Origin: Lichina pygmaea
Lineage: Eukaryota; Ascomycota; Lichinomycetes; Lichinales; Lichinaceae
Length of the DNA stretch: 64,000 nt
Direction: 5' to 3'
Assembly (NCBI GenBank): GCA_963422465.1
Contig: OY730172.1
Span: 992,001 to 1,056,000, forward strand
The notes beneath the pieces are model-generated. The model had not been told where the DNA came from. It worked only from the letters and a program-made list of their open reading frames with translations, and made no database searches. Positions 13,288 to 23,224 of this stretch are shown piece by piece. Numbering within the stretch: position 1 is the stretch's first letter; every line of letters starts with the position of its first letter. The position numbers and the translations under genes were made by a program.

Positions 13288-13432
13288 TGTTGCGGCCACA
13301 GGGCTGAGGCTGGCTTAGTCAGTAGTGTTAGTCAGCTGGATAGGGGGCCATATAGCCCTCGGGTCCGAGAGGGCGTCAATGACAATCATCTTCTCCCCGC
13401 TCAGAGTAGGCCATTGCCTTGTAGCTCCAGCA
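13288..13432. mobile_element. Solo LTR, short-LTR family, copy 1
   Basis: 145-bp unit starting TGTTGCGGCCA and ending in CA, flanked by a perfect 5-bp direct repeat TCCAG (13283-13287 and 13433-13437). It resembles the unit at 35681-35809 over its start, a central GGCCATATAGC word and a 3' GCCTTGTAG word. TG...CA ends plus a 5-bp duplication are what LTR elements leave; with no internal region, this is best read as a solo LTR. Superfamily is not determinable. It lies 65 bp after the SMC6 stop. The perfect duplication suggests a fairly recent origin. Confidence 0.65.
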
Positions 13433-13437
13433 TCCAG

Positions 13438-14604
13438 AGCCAAGCGTTATCGACGTGACAGGCTCTACGGATCTACTTGGCCAAGGTCTCGAATCTACTC
13501 GATGAAAGTGGCCTGGCCGCAACGCAAAGCTCCCGCCAATCGAAAGAAGACGTGGTGTCTACAGAGGCTGGTTGCATTCCGATTGCAATTGAAGTGAATA
13601 GTTTCAGAAGTGACTTTTGGCGGCACGGTCCATATTGTACCGGTACAGCACGATTCCAGTACCCCCCCCCCCCCCCCCATGGCACGGGTAGTATTGTCCT
13701 TCGATCTCCGAGCCTCGAGTGCCAGCCATGACACGTGATATGCTCAGGTATAGGGCTATTAGATAAGCCCTGGTGACTGGGCGGTGGTTTACTCTGTATC
13801 ATGAGTATCAAGTACAGAGTACAGAAGACAGAAGGTCGGTATCCAGAAATCTCCCGGCGTACGGTATCGGCCGGTACCTATTAATTCTCGGTAACCATGT
13901 GGATGTCGCTACGGAAGTACAATAGAATGGGATTGTCAAAAGTCCTCCAATGATATCATGTAGCTGCTTATCTGATGCACCCAGAGATTTCCGAAGACCG
14001 ACCTCGTAAGAGTAAGCTGTCTTAAGGACGGGGTCGGCTAAGTGTGAGGACTCGACCCTAGGGACTCGTCGGTTTCAGATGATCACTCGATCACTGCTGA
14101 CTAATCATAGGCCATAGGGCAGCCCATTCACATTCCCAAGGCCCTTTCCCTCGAGTTCTTTCTGGGCCACAGACGTATAGTACCTTCCGTACGGACGTAA
14201 GCAACTTCTTAAGTACTCCATCTCATCTTCATTTTGGCAGTACTTTGAACGTCTGCTTCATCGTTCCATCCATCAGCAACGGTCTCGACAAATACGCACG
14301 TTGTGGCCTCCAACTGGAGGTACTCGCTCGTACCGAACTGCGAGTACTTTAGTACTCCAAGTACATACGTACGTACTTACGGAGTACGTACCGGCAGCGT
14401 TAGCGTACCACAGCCAAAAGGATCCTACAGAGCCGCACTGTCAGAATGAGGAAGCCAAGCACTGGCAGATAAAAGAGCGAAGAGGCTCAGTACTTAGAAC
14501 ACTCGCGATGATTCTGCACCGTAGCAGTAGTACTCGTACTTCGCTAACGTTATTCCTGCTTTACGCGTTCATAACTTACCCGCCCATCTAGGCCGAAGCT
14601 TGCT
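13438..14604. other. Intergenic spacer 3' of SMC6, GTAC-rich
   Basis: No coding sequence recognised. Contains a 17-nt poly-C run and, from about 13850 to 14400, dense GTAC/TACG palindromic words (for example CATACGTACGTACTTACGGAG near 14364). Confidence 0.5.
13662..13678. repeat. Poly-C tract, 17 nt
   Basis: Uninterrupted C run in the spacer downstream of SMC6, one of six long G/C homopolymers in the window. Confidence 0.8.
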
Positions 14605-15250
14605 CTAATCCCGGGACAGCCAATTAGGCGAAACTCGCTTAGACGACCAGTCATAGCTTTGCTCTCTGCTGCTCAATTGTTTCCTGGGGAAGAGGGCAGA
14701 TGCGCTAACCAGATGCAGTAAGCGCTTCAGTTTATTTGAGGCTCCCACAATGGCACGAGCAGTCTCCTGCTCCTCACTTCTCAGGCCACCTTCAGGTAAG
14801 TTATCAAATAAGTCATCACGAATCATCACGTCTAGGCCCACCACTTCGTTATAAGACGCGTCCCAGGGGTTCTCCCACCATAACACAAACTTCTTCTCTC
14901 TCTCACCGCCATCCACTCTTTCGACGAACGTCCAACCCGGCACATCGCTGACCGTCTAGTCTTCAACATCCAACCGCGTTCCCGACTTGTATCACGTATT
15001 GACCAGCTCTATCGAGACGCTGCGTTCTATCGAATCGAGACCCCCATAGCCGATCCTTCTTCAGCTGATCCGAGCCCATCCACTCGCACCATACGGTCGT
15101 CGGCCGCTGTTGGCTGTGGATGAGGACGCCCTCTTCGTCTGGCCTCGTGTTGACTACCATCCACGCCGTCACCGCATCTGACCACTCTTACCTCCCACCC
15201 GGCAGACTCCCGTTGAACTTGGAGCTCCAGGAGCAGTCCTATCACTGGCG
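14605..15250 (-). pseudogene. Unrecognised protein-like region, probably decayed gene
   Basis: Three consecutive minus-strand open stretches (15245-15027, 15172-14963 and 14943-14605) lie in three different frames yet read like one protein from N- to C-terminus: LLLELQVQRESAGWEVR, then TAWMVVNTRPDEEGVLIHSQ and GSDQLKKDRLWGSRF, then PGWTFVERVDGG and WWENPWDASYNEVVGLDVMI followed by an acidic helical tail. Composition is balanced, with many Trp and charged residues, unlike random reading frames. I could not find GT-AG introns that join all three cleanly, so either the gene has frameshifts or I missed a splice. It lies divergent from DHH1, about 90 bp away. I do not recognise the family and assign no function. 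Confidence 0.35.
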
Positions 15251-15341
15251 GTAATTCGATTGCAGACTTGGCTCTTCTCGCCAGCCGCCCGATTGACTTT
15301 CACGGAGGGGCTGTACCTCCATCACTCAACCCTCTACCGCC

Positions 15342-17076
15342 ATGGCAGCAGCACTGGCAGATAGAATGAAAGATACACGGCTATCGTAGGTCTTGGCTCA
15401 CCTTGAACGGTATGCGATGGGATTCTGACAAGGCCCAGCGAAAACAGCCCATCAGACAGTAGCTGGAAGGCGAAATTGAAGCAACCCACAAAAGACACAC
15501 GTGTACAGACAGAGGTAATCATGACAGGCAATGCTGTGGTCTATCGCGCTAAAAGCGTGCTAGGATGTTACTGCGACGAAAGGGCTCGATTTCGATGAGT
15601 TCTACCTCAAACGCGAACTCATGATGGGCATATTCGAGGCCGGCTACGAAAAGCCATCCCCTATCCAAGAGGTTGCCATTCCAGTGGCCCTCACCGGACG
15701 AGACATCCTGGCCCGCGCAAAGAACGGCACCGGCAAGACGGGTGCATTTGTCATCCCAGCCCTTGAACGAGTCAACCCAAAAGGCTCCAAGATCCAGACG
15801 ATGATTTTAGTGCCTACACGAGAGCTCGCGCTGCAGACGTCGCAGGTGTGCAAAAATCTAGGCAAACACCTTGGTGTCAATGTCATGGTTACCATCGGAG
15901 GCACTGGTTTGGAGGACGACATCATGCGCTTGAACAATGCCGTGCACATCGTCGTCGGTACGCCAGGCCGAATTCTCGATCTGGCCGGTAAGGACGTTGC
16001 CGACTTGAGCGAGTGTGCCATGTGCATCATGGACGAGGCCGACAAGCTGCTCTCGCCCGAATTTACGCCGATCATCGAAAAACTCCTCCGTTTCCTCCCG
16101 AAGGACCGTCAGGTCATGCTCTTCAGCGCCACCTTTCCCATGATGGTCAAGAGCTTCAAGGTTCGTCCGGACGGTCTCGTCTGCGTCGTGGATCCTGCTT
16201 ACTGATCTCGAACAGGACAAGAACATGAACTCCCCGTACGAGATCAACCTGATGGACGAACTCACCCTGCGCGGTGTGACACAATACTACGCCTACGTCG
16301 AAGAGAAGCAGAAGGTGCACTGCCTCAACACCTTGTTCTCCAAGCTCCAGATCAACCAGTCCATCATCTTCTGCAACTCGACGAACCGGGTCGAGCTGCT
16401 CGCGAAGAAGATCACCGAACTCGGATACTCGTGCTTCTACAGCCACGCCCGCATGTCGCAGGAGAACCGCAACCGCGTCTTCCACGACTTTCGAAACGGC
16501 GTCTGCCGCAACCTCGTCTGCTCCGACCTGCTGACGCGCGGTATCGACATCCAGGCCGTCAACGTCGTCATCAACTTTGACTTCCCCAAGAACGCCGAGA
16601 CGTATCTGCACCGCATCGGCCGTTCAGGCCGCTTTGGCCATCTCGGTCTTGCCATCAACCTCATCAACTGGCAGGATCGCTTCAACCTCTACAAGATCGA
16701 GCAGGAGCTGGGCACCGAGATCCAGCCGATCCCGCAGTCGATCGATAAGAAGCTCTACGTCTGCGACTCGCCCGAGACCATTCCTCGGCCGACCAGCAAT
16801 CCGCCGCAGCGCCGGCACCCTCCGGGCCAGCCGGCGGCGCACGGATCGGGCTCGAGACCGCCGCACGGCCATCACAACTGTTCTCCTGGATCCGGCCGGT
16901 ACCAAGGTCAAGGCCAGGGCCAAGGTGAGCGGCGTGGTGCCCCACCACATGCGCGCAATCAAGGCCGCAACGCCGGACCCCGTCGAGGCCCACCGGACGG
17001 CCCGGGTCAGCCAAACAGGGCCAACGGATACCCCAATCCGGATGGAATGCCAATGGCTCCAAGGCAGCTGAACTAG
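15342..17076 (+). CDS. DHH1: DEAD-box RNA helicase Dhh1/DDX6
   Basis: Cytoplasmic ATP-dependent RNA helicase that promotes mRNA decapping and translational repression in P-bodies. Exons: 15342-15385, 15433-15514, 15564-16160 and 16216-17076. The N-terminus reads [15 protein letters not shown], then [19 protein letters not shown] and [20 protein letters not shown], the family's Q-motif lead. Helicase motifs are all present: I as AKNGTGKTG, Ia [24 protein letters not shown] (in MDEADKLL), [27 protein letters not shown] and [12 protein letters not shown]. The C-terminal tail from about codon 430 is a Gly/Pro/Arg/Gln/His-rich low-complexity region ending PRQLN, as in other filamentous-fungal homologues. 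Predicted length is about 527 residues, normal for the family. Exon 1 is only 44 nt. Confidence 0.95.
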
Positions 17077-17154
17077 CCCGTCTTCACGTCAGTCGGTCGG
17101 CTATCGCGTTATCCACATAGCCTGGCGGTTTTGGTCCATGTGTTCTATTGAGCT

Positions 17155-17250
17155 GCGGCTCTTGTCGTCCCTTGTCCCTTGTCCCTAGTCCCTCGTCTCT
17201 AGTCCCTTGTCCCTGGTCTCTTGTGGCCTGTACCCTGTGCCCTGTGCCGT
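17155..17250. repeat. Degenerate TCCCTTG minisatellite
   Basis: About ten imperfect copies of a 7-8 bp unit (TCCCTTG, TCCCTAG, TCCCTCG, TCTCTAG) just after the DHH1 stop; probably in its 3' UTR. Confidence 0.7.
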
Positions 17251-17794
17251 GCCCGCTCTGCTTTTCTTGGTTTGGTGCCGCAGTCTCCCCGTCGTACCTT
17301 TTGCCCGTTCTCCCGTTCCCGGTGTCTCCTTGTTCGCCTGTAGATTCCCCCACGTTGTCTGGGACGAGCGAGGCGGCACCTTCGTCCCCCACTGTTGTCT
17401 TGGCCTGGTGATTTGACCTTTGTCCGCGTCCTTCTTACGACTAGGCGTTTTGGGGCACCGAAAAGATCTTGAGCGGGTTCCTTGGTGGCGATGCTTCGGT
17501 TTTTGCTTTACGTGTCCCCGGCGAGGTGTTCCGACCTGGTGTTTTCTGGGGGCTGCTTCGGTGTCCTGGCGATCTACTCTCCATGTCTTCTGCCGACGAC
17601 CCTGCTCGGATGGACGACCGGCCCGGCTAATTTCTGGCCTGGAGGTTCCATCGCCCGAGCGCTTGGACAGATGTTCCCATGCGCAGACTCCTCATGGTAT
17701 CCCGTTGGGACACGTCGCTCTCGGCTCACATGAGCCCGCCATCTTCCATCTCGAGGAACGCGATGGATACGACCCATTCTCTGCTATACTATCG

Positions 17795-17812
17795 CCCCCC
17801 CCCCCCCCCCCC
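17795..17812. repeat. Poly-C tract, 18 nt
   Basis: Uninterrupted C run in the DHH1 downstream spacer. Confidence 0.8.
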
Positions 17813-18644
17813 AAGGGCTCTCATCCGATCCAAAATATCTATTTGTCACGCCTCTCCGAACGACTCGATCCGGTGATGATTTTCTGCGAGGAACACTCGC
17901 AAGTCATCGTCGGCTTGCTGTTGAGCAGGTGGTGGCATGAACGTCGCACCGGCGACAACTCTTCTACCGCTCACCCGCTGCTACATTGCTCATCGACCAC
18001 CCCGCAACCATCTCCATCCGCTTGGCTGAGGCGGAAAACTCCCCCGTCACCTCATCGCCGCTCACAAAGACTACTCACAATGGCCTGGCTCCTCCCGCTG
18101 CAAACTCAACCGATAGCCAGCCAGCCTAAAATAATAATAAAAAAAGCCGAGGGTATGTACCAGGACGGTATACCTGGATGGATGGCCAACATCCGGCGGG
18201 ACGAGACGAGAGGATTGCATAGTCCAGTTCGGAAGGTTGGTGGAAGGTACACGCACCTCCGCTGCTTCTCTAGCATCCTCTCATTCTCCTATCCTGCTGG
18301 ATCACGTGGGGAGCTGCACGACCTCTCTTGTTCTGGCTTTGGCTCGACCGACAAAGAAATCCCGAGTGTTGCTCTCCATGGGGGGTACACCTTGACAAAG
18401 GGGGCCAAAGTGCGGAGACGTCGTCGCTTGCTTGGCACACGCAACTCACGTGCACACTCTCGTCATCATCGTCATCATCATCATCCGTCCAGGGGCATGG
18501 CGAGAAGGGAAAAAAAGGACATTGTTGGCAGTCAGACTACTTAGCTTCTGCTCACAGCCACTGCAGTCGCGGACTGTCAATATAAACCATGCTTGCCCTC
18601 GAACTTTGATGGATGGGCGTCGTCGTTATGGGTTTTGGTTTTTG

Positions 18645-18836
18645 TAGTTGGTTCAACTGTTGTTGGTGTAGTTGTAAGTGTCGTAGCTGTCGTAGATATA
18701 GTTTCTGTTGTAGTCGTTGCAGCCGTGAAAGCTACCGTAGTTGTAGTTGCCGTTGTTCCTGGACCTGTCATGATTGCTGTAGTTGCCGTTCTCAATCCAC
18801 TTGTAGCCGTCCGTAGTCCTAATTGTTGTAGTTGCT
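18645..18836. repeat. GTAGTTG minisatellite, left half
   Basis: Degenerate repeats of a roughly 9-bp unit (GTAGTTGTA, GTCGTAGCT, GTAGTTGCC). The array stops at the left TA of the Tc1/mariner element and similar sequence resumes on its right side. Confidence 0.6.
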
Positions 18837-18837
18837 A

Positions 18838-20445
18838 CGGAAGCCGGCGACAAAAGTATTCGCAATGATTTGTATGGGGACAACAAAAGTCGCGAGACAC
18901 CCCGCATTTCTCCTCCCAATCTGAGTCCCCGTCGCTATTGTTGCTGTTCCCCTTCTCCACCACCAGAATCTTCGAGTCTTGAGTCTTGCGACTAGTTGTC
19001 TTCCCAATCTGAGCTCTTGCCACTCTGCTGCTCCTCCTCCTCCTCCTCTTCTTCTTCTTCTTCTGGTGCCAGTACATTCTCAGGTCCTCGAGTCTCACGA
19101 TACTTGTTACCACCTTCCAGCATGATAATCTGCTGAATATGGTGAGGAATCCACTCAATCTACCACTGAATCTGAGACTGATCCAGCTCCCTCCAAGCCT
19201 TCAGCCATGCCTTTGTCATCTCATCTCTTGTCCTTGGTGCACGGAACTTTGTTGTCGTACGCTTCAGAAAAGGCCAGCATGGCTTGATGGCATTAAGATC
19301 AGGGGAGTTGCCTGGCCATAGCAATTGCTGAACACCGTAGCTGGAATAGATTGCCTTCTGAGAATAGTGTGCGTGTGGGGGGGCCTTGTCTTCTTGGACG
19401 ATTGTGTTAGGACAAGATTGCTTGCACTCCTGAGCAAAAGGAAGAAGCTTTCCCATCAGAATAATTCGCGCATATTGATACCAGTCAATTCCTCCTGTTT
19501 TAGCTTGTTGTACAAGCTTGCCAGTCTGCTTTGTGAACTTCCAGACTGGTGCTTTGCCTGGCTTGTTGCGTAGACCTAGACGTTGTACCCCAGTCACAAT
19601 CTCCCACCGTGCTCGACACTCAGATTCTCAAGTAGCGTTCATCTCAGCTAGCTCTTTCTCTGCAGTCTTCTTCTCTTGTGTAGTCTCTGGTCTCCAGATA
19701 TGGCATGGTCCTTTCTTGTCGTACAAGAAAGATCCCCAGAACATGAACTCTGTAACCCCTTTCCAGCACCGCCAAATAACTGTCTTGTTGTAGCGTTCTT
19801 CCAGTGTCCGCCAGAGTCAAGTCCCACCCTGTTGATGACCTAGAACAACTCCTGTCTTATCTGTCCATATCACATTCTTCCAGTCTTCTAGGGTCTTATC
19901 TTTATGTTCCATCGCAAACTGCAATCAAGCAGCTTTTATCACTGGAGATAGGATAGGCTTCCATGTTGCCTTGAGCTTTTGGAAACAATTGCGACGAAGG
20001 ATTTGCTGGACTGTACGAGCAGACACCGGAAACTTGTAGCTGATGTCAAGAGCAGACATTTCTCGTCCATGACAATCCTTCCTGACTAGGTCAAGAAGAT
20101 CTTTGGTCTGCTGCTTATTTAGAGCTTTCGGTCGACCAGCTCATGGAGCGTCCTTGAAGAACTTGTCCTGGAAGACTGCATTGGTGACTGGATTGTAGCC
20201 ACGCTCGTACGCAAGTCAACGAATTTGATAGATAGTGCTGAAAGAAAGACCTGTGAGGTTGATGATATGATTCACAGGGACACCCTCCTCAAGAAGAGTA
20301 AATACACGTGCTTTCTGCGAGATGCTGATGGCTTTGCTACCCATGGTGTCGGTGATGTGGGTGGTGTCGGTTGCAGATTTAGGTGGTGATCTCCAGTCTC
20401 ATCACTTTTTGGAGGGATTGCGAATACTTTTGTCGCCGGCTTCCG
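18838..20445 (-). mobile_element. Tc1/mariner-type DNA transposon, full length
   Basis: 1,608-bp element with perfect 29-bp terminal inverted repeats (18838-18866 and 20417-20445, starting CGGAAGCCGGCGAC) and a TA duplication on each side (18836-18837 and 20446-20447), the signature of Tc1/mariner insertion. A single transposase frame runs on the minus strand. Between the transposase end and the left repeat lies a run of Glu/acidic-type triplets (CTCCTC and CTTCTT repeats near 19028-19062). Ends intact but the transposase is degraded, so non-autonomous now; the perfect TIRs suggest moderate age. Confidence 0.9.
19160..20344 (-). pseudogene. Tc1/mariner transposase, inactivated
   Basis: One continuous frame of 395 codons from ATG 20344 to the stop at 19160. 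The N-terminal helix-turn-helix segment begins MGSKAISISQKARVFTLLEE. The DDE domain has WTDKTGVV (first acidic residue), IVQEDKAPPHAHYSQ (second acidic residue) and SPDLNAIKPCW, where the usual Glu of the third position is Lys. Five in-frame stops interrupt it, all TGA, within IR-stop-LAYERG, AP-stop-AGRP, KAA-stop-LQFA, GGT-stop-LWRT and NAT-stop-ESE. No frameshift was found. All-TGA stops fit CGA arginine codons changed by C-to-T mutation at CpG, an inference from family recall of Arg at such sites. It cannot make active transposase. Confidence 0.88.
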
Positions 20446-20447
20446 TA

Positions 20448-20640
20448 CATTCACTCTAATTGCAGCTGCTGTAGCCGCTGTAACGATCCTAGCCGTCCTA
20501 GCTGCCGCGGTTGCTGTGCATATTCTAATCGTAGCTGTCATTGCTGTCATTTCCGTCCTATCTGTCCCATCTGCTTTGGCTGTTATACCGTAGCTGTTGC
20601 AGCTATTGTTGTTTCCTTGTCGCCCTTGTCACCGTCGTAC
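20448..20640. repeat. GTAGCTG minisatellite, right half
   Basis: Degenerate 9-12 bp repeats (GTAGCCGCT, GTCATTGCT, GTAGCTGTC) that continue the array seen left of the transposon. Indicates that the element landed inside a pre-existing repeat tract. Confidence 0.55.
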
Positions 20641-21683
20641 GGTATGAAACCGGTACAGTACAGTACAGTACGTGCCCGTAAGCTATGTAGTTACGATGGC
20701 TGTCGTCAGACTTCCCATCGGAAGCTCCAACCAAGTGACCTTTTGACGAGGAACTTTTCAAATAGTGTCAGCCGGAGGAGTGAGAAGACCAGTCCTCGCT
20801 TGCTGCTAGAGCCAAGTTCACGTGAGAGAAGAGAACTCTCACTGTATATTGGTGTCAACCAGGGACTCGACAGGGAGTCGATAGCCCGAGGATTTGCAGG
20901 GGTTCAGAGATCAGCCTCCCCCTGAGTGACGGCTAAATTGTTTGTCTGCACGTGACGGTGTGCAGAGTTTTCTCCTTGGTCGTCGCTCCTAGATTCTTAG
21001 TTAGAGAGAGAAGAATGAACACACTCATTCCCCGGCCGGCCGCCGGTTCACAAATAGCTAGCCTTTCGACAAGTAAGCATCAAAACCAGTGCCCTAGACT
21101 TTGAACAGGTAGATTGCGAACGAGTGAGCTCCATGAAAATAAGCTTCATGTAAGCACGGTCAGCTTCCACGAGTACCGTAAGAACTCGTGAGAGCGAATT
21201 CTGCTCTCGCCGGCGCCTTGATACGTACCGGTACCGCATCCCTCAAGAAGTAAGTTACTGATAGAGCTAATTGATCGGGTAGTCTGTACCTTTGTAGAGA
21301 GCTAGGTGATCTGTAGAGAGATGGGAGCTCCCATAGAGAGATGGAAACTCCGTCAAGGCACTGCAGCTGAGTGAGTATAGGAAAGTAGAAGTGGTAGGAA
21401 GACCGATACCGTAGAGAACATCGAATCTTCCGATCCCCACCCCAGAGAGAAAAAACCTGGACACGTTCGAGTTCATCTCCGAAATCACTATCTGTACACG
21501 CTTCAATGTCCTCTCAAAGGTCAATACCTATGGCACCACCCAATCCCTCCCCCCAAAGATCACTGCCTATACACCTCCCAGACCTATCCCCAACAACAGG
21601 ATCACCGGTCATACAGTTCAAAAGGACCTTTTCTCCGACGTGTGATGCAACTCGGCGTTCCCGCTTCCCCATCAGAGTCAATG
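20641..21683. other. Spacer 3' of the methyltransferase gene
   Basis: Nothing recognised. Contains a short CAGTACAGTACAGTACGT run near 20655 and short palindromes such as CCGGCCGGCCGCCGG near 21033. Confidence 0.45.
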
Positions 21684-22816
21684 CTATGTCTCCGGCGAAT
21701 CGGTCAGCGGCACGTATGACACGCCGAACATGCGTTTCTTCTCGATAGACCCGTCCGCTTCCTTGTCGATGACGTAGATGTACTGGGCCTGCCAGTTTTC
21801 TTCAATCGGGATGAAAATTCTATCGAGTATGGGTTAGAAGAGATTGGGAATTCTAGTGGAGTTGGGTGAAGATGGTTGGGGGGGGGGGGGGGGGGGGGGG
21901 GGGGAGGACTTGATTCGGAGATTTGTAAGGGGTATAAGATAGACGGAGCGAGAGGGGGAGAAGGATGGGACTTTGGTCGAGGCTGAGAACAAGGACACGT
22001 GAAGGGAGAGAAGAGCAATATCTACCGTCCTGGTGCCTTTAATTGCTCCGTCAGAGGTTTGTGTAGAGTAGCCGCTGCGGCGCCGACGTGGATTGCGTCG
22101 TAAGGGCCTAGTATCGATTGACACCGTGAGCACCAAGAGCGTTGCATAGAAGTACAGATTGAATCTGAGCAGATTCGGGCACAGACGTAAGATGCTCACC
22201 CCCTTCAGCATATCCCAGCCGACCATCGGCCTTGATAAACTTGACTCGACCTTCCGTCAGCAGCTGTCTCCCCTCCTCGCTCCTCTTCATATTCTGCGTC
22301 GCGAGGTCGACGAGTCCTTGGATATGATCAACGCCGACGACTGTGCCGTTGGGCTCGACCAGTCGGGCGAGCACGTGCGTCAGATAGCCTGACCCAGAAC
22401 CAATGTCCAGGACCCGGGACCCAGGATTGAGATGACCGAGCAGTGATTCGCAAGCCTGAGACCATCAGGAAAGTCCGACGTATGGCCGCGTAGCCGTGGA
22501 CTGACCGAAGCATGCATGTGTGGTGCCGAGATGGTTGCCCTGTAGCCGATTGACTGCGGCGTGTCTTCGTAAGGCGCAGCGGGCGAGTAGTGTCCACGGT
22601 CTACCTGCCAATGCAGACGGCATCGTCGTCAGAACAGGATCCTCTCCTACGACACCTTTCCCGTTTCCTTGCGCTACCAACTGCTACCGAGTTCATGCAA
22701 GTTGGAGTACTAACACCGAGCATCGCCCGCTTGACTCGGTCAGACTTGATCAAGCTGTTTGCCATGAGGTTGTTGATCAGCGCCGTATTGGTGGGTCCGG
22801 AGCTCATCCACGCCAT
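21684..22816 (-). CDS. Protein-L-isoaspartate O-methyltransferase
   Basis: Repairs age-damaged proteins by methylating L-isoaspartyl residues with S-adenosylmethionine; cytosolic. Start at 22816 with the family N-terminus [18 protein letters not shown] and SDRVKRAML. After an intron ending near 22608 come [14 protein letters not shown] and [18 protein letters not shown], then the SAM-binding motif [17 protein letters not shown] and VVGVDHI. A later exon holds [14 protein letters not shown], and the last exon reads [20 protein letters not shown] to the stop at 21684. The intron before the last exon is about 190 nt and contains a 27-nt poly-C tract on the coding strand. Exon junctions are approximate except for the clear start and stop. 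Confidence 0.9.
21878..21904. repeat. Poly-G tract, 27 nt, inside an intron
   Basis: 27 G on the + strand, which is poly-C in the transcript of the methyltransferase gene, lying in its last intron upstream of the 3' splice site. Confidence 0.8.
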
Positions 22817-23224
22817 GTTGATTGCGAGCCCGAGATGGTCAGGTGATATTAGGCCGAATGGGAAGATGAGATAGGCGTCAGAATGATGATAGCGGACCTG
22901 GAAAGCTCGCCGATAGTACGAGAATTATTGATGATCGAGGTCGACTTCCACAGGAGCTTTGAGGCAATGGCGGGGCACACCTCCAAGCTGACGTAGCTCT
23001 GACGGGCTTCGGAGGTGGTTTGTTCCGATACATCACGTGTCGCGAATCCTACCGCTGCTTGATGGCTCCCTTGTTTAAGGAGAATCATACAAGGTCACTG
23101 CTGTGGTCGAGAGACCGAGGAAACGAATGGTTGATGCTGAGCCAAGATAAGATTGCTAGAATCCCACTTGACGTCGCCTGGCCCTATGGTACATGTCTAG
23201 AAGAACCTTCTCTCGGAAACCGCC

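Larger units (their letters stand above)
17077..18640. other. Spacer downstream of DHH1
   Basis: No gene supported. It starts with a CCCT-rich minisatellite and includes an 18-nt poly-C run and a short CAT trinucleotide run near 18465-18485. A 374-codon open frame crosses it but looks non-coding (see rejected items). Confidence 0.5.

Noticed and set aside
17420-18544. 374-codon + strand open frame after DHH1
   Set aside because: Crosses a poly-C tract, has skewed composition, overlaps other open frames and shows no domain or homologue I recognise; probably spacer or 3' UTR.
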